Positions 1-5,108 of a stretch of DNA of 5,108 nt are shown in pieces. The notes under the pieces were generated by a model. That model did no database searches. It was not told the DNA's origin and worked only from the letters and a program-made list of their open reading frames with translations. A program made the position numbers and the translations under genes. The DNA comes from Bacteroidales bacterium (GTDB taxonomy: Bacteria > Bacteroidota > Bacteroidia > Bacteroidales > GCA-2748055): positions 1 to 5,108 of the forward strand of contig JAGLTY010000179.1 in the NCBI GenBank assembly GCA_023135025.1, written 5' to 3'. Within the stretch, counting starts at the first letter, position 1. Every line of letters begins with the position of its first letter.

Positions 1-1046
1 ATATACCAGTTATCTATGTGGGCCGGATCAATACAAAGGAGGATGTAGATACGCTGATTCATAAACGCAATGCAGAATATCTTGCCGTAGGACGATCTTT
101 AATTGCCGACCCGGATTTTACAGGAAAATATCTTGGAAAGGTAGAGGGTAATATAGCACCATGTTTGGCCTGCGCAGAAGGCTGTCTGGGCGGAGTAAAA
201 TCGGGTCATGGACTTCAATGCCTTGTTAATCCTGAAGTTGGTCAGGAATCTGATATTATAAAAAGGGCAGGGGATACTAAGAAATTTGCCGTTGTTGGAG
301 GTGGATTAGCTGGTATGGAGGCTGCAATCATCCTGAAGAAACGCGGACATACAGTTGACCTTTATGAAAAGGAAAAATTAGGGGGTCAATTTATTTTAGC
401 ACCTTTAACTCCACATAAAAAATCAATGGCACTATTGGTACCATATTTTATTGAGGAGCTAAAACGTAATGATATTACTGTAATTTTTAAGGAGATTTCA
501 GCATCAGATATAACCTCTAAATATGATGGTGTGATATTAGCAACAGGTGCCATTCCAGTTGTACCAAAAATCCCGGGAATAGACAAATTCTATGGTGCAG
601 ATATACTTTTGGAAAGAAATCTACCAAGAAATAAAAGAGTGCTAATCATTGGGGGTGGCCTTATCGGAGTTGACATAGCCACAGCATTAATTCCACTGGA
701 TAACCAGGTTATCATCGTTAAAAGAACTACTGATTTTGGTGAAGATATGGAGTTGATATCTAAGAATTTGTCTCTTAAAATAATGAAGGAGAAGGGGACA
801 ATTTTTAGTGATCATACTTTAATAGAAAAAATTGAAGGCACTACAGTTTTCGCAACCAGAGATGGAGAGAAAATCCAATTTGAAAACATAGATGTTGTTG
901 TGGTTTCAGCGGGTATGGAAAGTTATAATCCCCTTGAAAAAGAGCTCACGGGCAAATTGCCAGTTTATGTGATCGGTGATGCCCGGGATCCTGGTAATGC
1001 GCAGGATTCAATACACGGTGCTTATGAATGTGCAAAAACTTTATAA
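1..1046 (+). CDS. Old-yellow-enzyme-type NADH:flavin oxidoreductase / 2,4-dienoyl-CoA reductase-like Fe-S flavoenzyme, C-terminal part (5' partial)
   Basis: The reading frame is already open at base 3 (IPVIYVGRIN), which matches the end of an OYE-type TIM barrel. The GTG at 18 is therefore internal, and the catalytic FMN barrel lies mostly left of the window. About 347 residues are visible of a family usually near 640-680. Counting from the codon at 18: a VGRSLIADP FMN-phosphate-type motif at 24-32; a four-cysteine [4Fe-4S] site C49-x2-C52-x3-C56-x11-C68 followed by LVNP; an FAD Rossmann motif GGGLAG at 94-99; an ATG motif at 175-177; a second nucleotide-binding motif GGGLIG at 212-217, probably for NAD(P)H; and a closing IGDA FAD motif at 319-322. 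Family members pass electrons from NAD(P)H through FAD and Fe-S to FMN to reduce activated C=C bonds (dienoyl-CoA, bile-acid enoates), or act as amine dehydrogenases. The substrate here is unknown. The C-terminus looks complete. The gene is AT-rich, and its stop lies 1 nt before the next start. Confidence 0.93.
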   Translation, partial: IPVIYVGRINTKEDVDTLIHKRNAEYLAVGRSLIADPDFTGKYLGKVEGNIAPCLACAEGCLGGVKSGHGLQCLVNPEVGQESDIIKRAGDTKKFAVVGGGLAGMEAAIILKKRGHTVDLYEKEKLGGQFILAPLTPHKKSMALLVPYFIEELKRNDITVIFKEISASDITSKYDGVILATGAIPVVPKIPGIDKFYGADILLERNLPRNKRVLIIGGGLIGVDIATALIPLDNQVIIVKRTTDFGEDMELISKNLSLKIMKEKGTIFSDHTLIEKIEGTTVFATRDGEKIQFENIDVVVVSAGMESYNPLEKELTGKLPVYVIGDARDPGNAQDSIHGAYECAKTL

Positions 1047-1047
1047 C

Positions 1048-1431
1048 ATGAAATTGGAGCATGTTGCATTAACAGTTACCGACTACAATGAGATAGAGCA
1101 ATTTTATCATGAAATTCTTGGGCTACGTGAGATAAAGCGCTTCACTCTGAATAGAGCGCTTTCCAGGGATATTTTCGGCATTGAGAAAGAAACAGCCGTT
1201 TTTCAACTACAAAAAGACAAACTGTTACTTGAGATTTTTTTAACACCTGATAAGCGTGATTCGGGCTTTAATCATATATGCATTTCGATAAATAACAGGG
1301 AAGAAATTGTTAAGAAAGCAACTCAGCATTCGTATAAGTGCCTGCGTTTAGAAAGAGAAAATTCCGACTTGATATTTATCACGGATAATAGCGGTAATAT
1401 TTTTGAAGTAAAGCAAAGCAATGAAGTATGA
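1048..1431 (+). CDS. VOC (glyoxalase/bleomycin-resistance fold) family metalloprotein
   Basis: A 127-residue protein of the usual size for a single VOC chain. The start is the ATG at 1048 because MKLEHVALTVTD is the canonical first strand of the fold; an in-frame ATG at 976 would only add sequence read out of frame from the flavoenzyme gene. Two beta-alpha-beta-beta-beta modules are recognisable, at about residues 1-65 and 73-125, with the FYHEILGL helix-turn at 19-26. The four expected metal positions are present: H5, E62 (LLLEIF), H76 (FNHICI) and E120 (NIFEVK). A functional divalent-metal site is therefore likely. Relatives include glyoxalase I, methylmalonyl-CoA epimerase, dioxygenases and thiol-transfer resistance proteins, and the sequence alone does not choose among them. 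It follows the flavoenzyme by 1 nt and overlaps the CGGC gene by 4 nt, so a role on the same substrate (isomerase, epimerase or lyase) is plausible but inferred. Confidence 0.88.
   Translation: MKLEHVALTVTDYNEIEQFYHEILGLREIKRFTLNRALSRDIFGIEKETAVFQLQKDKLLLEIFLTPDKRDSGFNHICISINNREEIVKKATQHSYKCLRLERENSDLIFITDNSGNIFEVKQSNEV
1428..1431 (+). promoter_or_regulatory. ATGA start/stop overlap coupling VOC and CGGC genes
   Basis: The ATG of the CGGC gene (1428-1430) shares bases with the TGA stop of the VOC gene (1429-1431). There is no clear Shine-Dalgarno sequence upstream, so re-initiation by the terminating ribosome is the likely way the second gene is translated. A run of seven A residues (1431-1437) follows directly. 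The overlap is seen in the sequence; the coupling is inferred. Confidence 0.6.
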
Positions 1432-1874
1432 AAAAAACTAAGATCGGAATCATTATTTGCGACCGATACCGCAATTGTGGTGGAGGTAAATGTTTTAGAG
1501 CTCTTAAAAACAGAGAGGGGGCATTTGATATATACGCAAAAGATGAACATGTGGAAATAGTTGGATATGCCAATTGCGGCGGTTGTCCAGGGGGAAACAT
1601 AGAATATGTCCCTGAAGAGATGAAGAAAAACGGTGCAGAGGTTATTCATTTTGCTACGGGTTTTGTAGTTGGCTACCCTCCCTGTCCATATATAAAGCAT
1701 TTTCAGGATATGATTCGAGTGAAGTACAATATGAAAGTAGTCGTTGGAACCCATCCAATCCCGCAAAAATATTTTGCTATACATTCCACTCTTGGAACAT
1801 GGGAATCCCAGGAGCTTTCAGATTATATTAAACCAACCCTGGCCAGTGAAAAGCTCAGGTTACTTTATGATTAG
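1428..1874 (+). CDS. CGGC-domain protein (putative metal-binding, cysteine-rich)
   Basis: A 148-residue soluble protein matching the CGGC-domain family from memory. It opens with a beta strand KIGIIICDRYRNC and then GGGKCFRAL. The signature CGGCPGG lies at 50-56 in the context IVGYANCGGCPGG. An EVIHFATG segment is at 71-78 and VGYPPCPYI at 81-89. Six cysteines fall in conserved-looking places (C11, C17, C22, C50, C53, C86), with H74 and H91 as further possible ligands. The family is thought to bind metal or an Fe-S cluster and occurs mainly in anaerobic bacteria and archaea, but no reaction is firmly established. As I recall the family, many members carry a cysteine just after the IHLA-like strand; here that region reads ATGF, so the ligand set may differ. 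Length is normal for the family. It overlaps the VOC gene by 4 nt and ends 5 nt before the DUF89 gene, in what looks like one operon. Confidence 0.85.
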   Translation: MKKTKIGIIICDRYRNCGGGKCFRALKNREGAFDIYAKDEHVEIVGYANCGGCPGGNIEYVPEEMKKNGAEVIHFATGFVVGYPPCPYIKHFQDMIRVKYNMKVVVGTHPIPQKYFAIHSTLGTWESQELSDYIKPTLASEKLRLLYD

Positions 1875-1879
1875 TACAT

Positions 1880-2734
1880 ATGAAGACTCAATTTGAGTGT
1901 ATCCCCTGCATTATAAATAGCTATTTAAAATTGGTTGAAACCAGTGTTATACCCGAACCTCAGCAGGAAGTTATTTTACGCCAGTTGCTACAATATTTGT
2001 CCACGGTTGATTACGATCAATCACCGCCCATGCTGGGGCGCACGCTACAAAGAATGATACGGGAGTCTTTACAGGATCCTGATCCCTATCATCAGATTAA
2101 GCAGCATTATAACCAGATGATGATGGATTTGTATTCTTCTTTTAAGGAAATAGTAGAGCGTTCGGAAGATCCATTTGATACAGCCATGCGCCTGGCTATT
2201 GCAGGAAATGTGATCGATTTCGGGGCCAAATATCAGTTCGATATTATGGATAGTATCAATCGGGTGAAGGAGCATGAGCTGGCTATTGATGATTCCTGTT
2301 TCCTTCGTGATGACCTGGAACATGCTCAAACACTGCTTTATATTGGGGACAACTGTGGGGAGATTGTGCTTGATAAACTCTTTCTTGAGACCGTGAAGGT
2401 ATCTCAGAAGTATTTTGTGGTCAGGGAAAGTCCTGTGATAAATGACATAACCCGGGATGATGCAGAGATGACAGGCATGGATAAGATAGCTACGATTCTT
2501 ACCACCGGGGACGACTCCCCTGGAGCTGTGTGGGAGTCTGCTTCAAAGGATTTTAGGGATCATTTCAGCAATGCAGATGTGATCATTTCCAAGGGTCAGG
2601 GAAACCTGGAGGGATTAATCGATGTGCCCCATGACCACATCTATTTTCTACTGGTCACCAAGTGTGATCTGATCGGAGAAAAAATTGGTACCCGGAACGG
2701 CGATTTTGTGGTCAAACGAGGAGCAGTAACATAA
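1880..2734 (+). CDS. DUF89 / ARMT1-like domain protein (putative metal-dependent damage-control phosphatase)
   Basis: 284 residues, typical of the short prokaryotic DUF89 group (AF1104-like). The N-terminus carries ECIPC with a C7-x2-C10 pair, and a matching cysteine sits near the C-terminus (C262 in LLVTKC). These three cysteines mark this subgroup. Further motifs are AGNVIDFG at 108-115, the metal-site motif GDNCGEIVLDK at 156-166 with D157 and N158, INDITRDD at 187-194 with D189 as the probable third metal ligand by comparison with eukaryotic DUF89 proteins, and SKGQGNLEGL at 237-246. Characterised DUF89 proteins are Mn/Co/Ni-dependent phosphatases acting on phosphorylated or damaged sugars and cofactors (for example 4'-phosphopantetheine or fructose-1-phosphate); the substrate of the cysteine-bearing bacterial group is unclear. 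The protein has no signal peptide and is presumably cytoplasmic. The ATG at 1880 places CxxC at its usual distance from the N-terminus. The radical SAM gene follows 9 nt downstream, which suggests linked functions. Confidence 0.9.
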   Translation: MKTQFECIPCIINSYLKLVETSVIPEPQQEVILRQLLQYLSTVDYDQSPPMLGRTLQRMIRESLQDPDPYHQIKQHYNQMMMDLYSSFKEIVERSEDPFDTAMRLAIAGNVIDFGAKYQFDIMDSINRVKEHELAIDDSCFLRDDLEHAQTLLYIGDNCGEIVLDKLFLETVKVSQKYFVVRESPVINDITRDDAEMTGMDKIATILTTGDDSPGAVWESASKDFRDHFSNADVIISKGQGNLEGLIDVPHDHIYFLLVTKCDLIGEKIGTRNGDFVVKRGAVT

Positions 2735-2743
2735 AATTCAAAT

Positions 2744-3679
2744 ATGTATAAGCATCTATTTGGCCCTGTGCCATCCCGCAGATTAGGCATGTCCCTTGGA
2801 GTGGATCTGATTCCTCATAAAATCTGTTCCCTCAATTGCGTCTATTGTGAGTGCGGACGCACCACCAATCTCACACATGATCGAAAAGAGTACGTGCCGG
2901 TAAAAGATGTGTTCAGCGAGTTAGAAGATTTCTTCAAAAACAATCCGGATCCTGAGTATATCACATTCTCGGGTGCCGGTGAGCCTACCCTGCACTCACA
3001 CATTGGGGAGGTGCTTGGATTTCTAAAAAGACTCAGACCGCAGATTCCTTTGGCCGTATTAACCAATGGTAGTTTATTTAGCGATTCTGAGGTTAGAAAG
3101 GAACTGATGCCGGCTGACCTGGTTCTGCCTTCACTGGATGCCGCCACAGATGCCGCTTTCCGAAAGATAAACAGGCCAGTTCGCAACTTTACCATTGACA
3201 AATATATTCAGGGTCTGATCGATTTTAGCAACGAGTTTGAAGGGGAAATATGGATGGAGGTACTGATTCTTCCGGGCTATAATGATGATATGGACAATAT
3301 CAATGCCCTGAAGGAGGCTCTTTTGAAGATCAGACTCAACCGGATCCAGTTAAATACACTTGACAGGCCGGGGACAGTGGAAGGCCTGAGGGCAGCTACC
3401 TGGGCAGAACTTGAAAGGATTGTCAAACACTGGGAATTGGATCATGTTGAGATTATTGCACCTGCCCAGGACCGTCAGGATGTGAAATCGTACCGCACCG
3501 ATGTGGAGAGTGCTATTCTTGAAACCATCTCACGACGGCCCTGTACCCTGCAGGACCTGGAGCAGATTCTCGGATTGCATATCAACGAAATCAACAAATA
3601 CCTGGGGGTTTTGGAGGAGGCCGGTAAGGTGGAGACCGTGGAACAGGAGCGGGGTACTTTTTACCAGGTCCGGAACTGA
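2744..3679 (+). CDS. Radical SAM protein (COG0731/wybutosine-synthesis-like group) with C-terminal winged-helix-like domain
   Basis: 311 residues. The opening HLFGPVPSRRLGMSLGVDL is the hallmark N-terminus of the COG0731-like radical SAM group. The SAM-binding [4Fe-4S] motif is C28-x3-C32-x2-C35, with Y34 before the last cysteine and an extra C37 right behind it (VYCECG). FSGAGEPT at 75-82 is the glycine-rich SAM-binding segment, VLTNGS lies on the next core strand, and LPSLDA and ILPGYND follow as later strands. After the barrel (about residue 240) a tail of some 70 residues reads like a winged helix: DVESAILETISRRP, then TLQDLEQILG, NEINKYLGVLEEAGKV and a short beta wing ending GTFYQVRN. 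The core should generate a 5'-deoxyadenosyl radical; the product is unknown. The tail may bind nucleic acid or a partner protein. No signal peptide or membrane segment is seen. The gene begins 9 nt after DUF89 and is the last of the tight cluster. Its GC content is clearly above that of the first genes. Confidence 0.92.
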   Translation: MYKHLFGPVPSRRLGMSLGVDLIPHKICSLNCVYCECGRTTNLTHDRKEYVPVKDVFSELEDFFKNNPDPEYITFSGAGEPTLHSHIGEVLGFLKRLRPQIPLAVLTNGSLFSDSEVRKELMPADLVLPSLDAATDAAFRKINRPVRNFTIDKYIQGLIDFSNEFEGEIWMEVLILPGYNDDMDNINALKEALLKIRLNRIQLNTLDRPGTVEGLRAATWAELERIVKHWELDHVEIIAPAQDRQDVKSYRTDVESAILETISRRPCTLQDLEQILGLHINEINKYLGVLEEAGKVETVEQERGTFYQVRN

Positions 3680-3721
3680 TATTTACCCACTTCATCACAT
3701 TCACCTGTAAAAACGCAGAGG
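3680..3721. other. 42-bp spacer between operon end and secreted-protein gene; no clear terminator or promoter
   Basis: This is the only sizeable non-coding gap in the window. I see no GC-rich inverted repeat with a T-run to act as an intrinsic terminator, and no clear Bacteroidota-type TAnnTTTG -7 element. A GAGG directly abuts the first ATG at 3722 and is too close to serve as a normal ribosome binding site for it, although it lies 3 nt from the second ATG. The downstream gene may use a promoter inside the end of the radical SAM gene, or may be reached by read-through. Confidence 0.35.
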
Positions 3722-5108
3722 ATGATGAAGAGAATTTTTACCCCGGTATTTATTGGTGCAATGCTGATCATATCCATTTCAGCACAGGCACAGGACAGTC
3801 TGTTCATTTCAGAGGTCACAGACCCTGCAGATGAATATTCCGGACGATTTATTGAGCTTTACAATGCAGCTAGTGAAGCCATCGATTTTACTACTTCTAC
3901 ATGCTACCTTTCACGTCAGAGTAATGGAGGAACCTCCTGGGGGGATCTGCAGCTGACAGGAACAGTCGCTTCCGGTGCAACTTTTGTTATTGGCGGTTCG
4001 GGATTTGAAGGGTTATATGGGTTTGCTCCTGACCAGGAGAGCGGCATTTTAATCGGCAATGGTGATGACGCCTATTGTCTTTTCCGGGAGGGGGATCATG
4101 CTGCAGGAGTACTTCATGATATTTTTGGAGTAATCGACACAGATGGAACCGGTGAACCTTGGGAATATTTGGACTCCAGGGCCGTAAGAGGTGAGACAAT
4201 TTCGGTGCCCAATATCAGCTGGACCGCTTCTGAATGGGAGATCACTTCAGCCGATGTGGCTGACTGTGATCCCGGAACACACAATGGCTCTGTTGTTGTT
4301 GATACACTTTTACCCGGCAATTTTTCCATTACCATTATCAATGATACAGTCAACCGAGGGCAACCTGTTGAAGTCCCTGTTTCGGTCAGTGAACTGACTG
4401 CAGCAGATGATATTATCTCTTACCAGTTTGATATTGATTATGACAACTCAGTGATGGAATACATTGGGTTTACCGTTGCCGGAACACTGGCAGAAGGTGG
4501 TACAGCTGTTGTAAACCCTGGCGTTTCAGGTAGATTGTCGGTCGGCTATATGAATTCAACAGCCATTACGGGCGCAGGAGTGATCCTGATGCTTCAGTTT
4601 AACTCGCTGGTGCCGGATACTACGGATCTCTTTATCTCCAATGCCTATCTGAACAGCATTCCCGTACTGAATTTAACCGATGGTACAGTTTTCATAACAG
4701 AAACTGCTCCTCCAACAGCTGAGATCAGTTACAGCGACAGTGTCAACAGGTTTACAGATACACTATTGATTACAGCAACCTTTAGTGAACCCATGGACGC
4801 TGCGAATCCAGTCAGCCTCAGCCTCAGTGGTGCAGTCACCCTTGCAGATGCAGAGATGATCCGTCTGAGTGAAATGGTGTACAACTATCATTTTCAAATT
4901 CCAAAAGCCAGTGGTGATGTGACCGTTCATTTAAGTAACGGAACCGACCTGTGGGGGAATGAAGTGGTCCAGGTTCCAACAGCCGGAGGCACCTTCACCA
5001 TAACAGAGTTTACCCCGGGTGATGTGGATGATGATGGTGTGATTCTGGCTTATGATGCCGCACTTACCCTTCAGTACTCGGTGGGGATTGACCCACTGCC
5101 GGGAGTAG
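3722..5108 (+). CDS. Secreted multidomain protein: lamin-tail, cohesin-like, Ig-like and dockerin-type modules (3' partial)
   Basis: An open frame of 462 codons with no stop before the right edge. Residues 1-23 form a Sec signal peptide: MMKR, a hydrophobic core around VFIGAMLIISIS, and an A-Q-A cleavage site before Q24. Residues about 25-190 resemble a lamin-tail domain (FISEVTDP, RFIELYNAA, FVIGGSG, DIFGVIDTDGTGEPWEY, WEITSADVADCDPGTHN). About 201-327 resemble a cohesin domain (FSITI, GQPVEVPVSVSEL, YQFDIDYDNSVMEYIG, ending DGTVFITE). About 328-430 form an Ig-like repeat of the ATFSEPMD type. From 433 a dockerin-type calcium loop follows, with acidic residues at loop positions 1, 3, 5 and 12 (D434, D436, D438, D445) and a helix ALTLQYSVGI. 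The protein should be exported and probably anchored at the surface or released; binding or scaffolding roles are inferred from the modules. The start could be either of two adjacent ATGs (3722 or 3725). A second calcium repeat or a type IX secretion tail may lie beyond the window. Confidence 0.88.
   Translation, partial: MMKRIFTPVFIGAMLIISISAQAQDSLFISEVTDPADEYSGRFIELYNAASEAIDFTTSTCYLSRQSNGGTSWGDLQLTGTVASGATFVIGGSGFEGLYGFAPDQESGILIGNGDDAYCLFREGDHAAGVLHDIFGVIDTDGTGEPWEYLDSRAVRGETISVPNISWTASEWEITSADVADCDPGTHNGSVVVDTLLPGNFSITIINDTVNRGQPVEVPVSVSELTAADDIISYQFDIDYDNSVMEYIGFTVAGTLAEGGTAVVNPGVSGRLSVGYMNSTAITGAGVILMLQFNSLVPDTTDLFISNAYLNSIPVLNLTDGTVFITETAPPTAEISYSDSVNRFTDTLLITATFSEPMDAANPVSLSLSGAVTLADAEMIRLSEMVYNYHFQIPKASGDVTVHLSNGTDLWGNEVVQVPTAGGTFTITEFTPGDVDDDGVILAYDAALTLQYSVGIDPLPGV

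Noticed and set aside
18..20. GTG as the true start of the flavoenzyme
   Set aside because: The frame is open to the left edge and encodes IPVIY, the expected barrel strand before VGRI. The protein is simply cut by the window.
976..1047. Upstream in-frame ATG giving the VOC protein 24 extra N-terminal residues
   Set aside because: The extra residues are out-of-frame flavoenzyme sequence, and the VOC fold begins exactly at the ATG at 1048.
1323..1784. Minus-strand open frame of 153 codons opposite the VOC/CGGC junction
   Set aside because: It lies opposite two well-supported genes with clear family motifs, and its own translation shows no recognisable domain. It is a shadow frame.
2842..3201. 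Minus-strand open frame of 119 codons inside the radical SAM gene
   Set aside because: It is antisense to the conserved CxxxCxxC and GAGEPT region, so its openness is explained by the coding strand.
3680..3721. Possible intrinsic terminator or small RNA in the gap after the radical SAM gene
   Set aside because: No stable GC-rich hairpin with a following T-run was found by eye, and the gap is only 42 nt.
4114..4397. Short open frames on both strands within the lamin-tail region
   Set aside because: They overlap the long secreted-protein frame, which has a signal peptide and coherent domains. The short frames have none.

Overview
The window looks like part of the chromosome of an anaerobic or facultative bacterium, most likely of the Bacteroidota (Bacteroidales/Marinilabiliales-like). 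This is inferred from three things: the starts lack convincing Shine-Dalgarno sequences, the oxygen-sensitive Fe-S and radical-SAM genes are packed tightly together, and the right-hand gene encodes a secreted protein combining lamin-tail, cohesin and dockerin-like modules. Taxonomy was not tested by any search.

Left and centre (1-3679): five plus-strand genes lie almost end to end and probably form one operon. They are (1) the C-terminal part of an old-yellow-enzyme-type Fe-S flavoenzyme of the 2,4-dienoyl-CoA reductase / NADH:flavin oxidoreductase family, cut by the left edge; (2) a small VOC/glyoxalase-fold metalloprotein; (3) a cysteine-rich CGGC-domain protein; (4) a DUF89/ARMT1-like protein with CxxC and DN metal-site motifs; and (5) a radical SAM protein with a C-terminal winged-helix-like tail. 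The junctions are a 1-nt gap, a 4-nt ATGA overlap, a 5-nt gap and a 9-nt gap, which indicates co-transcription and probably translational coupling. The set suggests anaerobic redox chemistry with metal or cofactor handling, but the substrate cannot be read from the sequence.

Right (3722-5108): after a 42-nt gap with no recognisable terminator, a secreted multidomain protein begins. It has a signal peptide, then a lamin-tail domain, a cohesin-like domain, an Ig-like domain and a dockerin-type calcium loop, and it runs off the right edge. Its role is extracellular and it is probably unrelated to the upstream operon.

Base composition changes along the window. The flavoenzyme is AT-rich (single 60-base rows near 28-32% GC), while the radical SAM gene reaches about 60% GC in places. 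The operon may therefore have been assembled from parts with different histories. No RNA genes, CRISPR arrays, insertion sequences or convincing repeats were seen.
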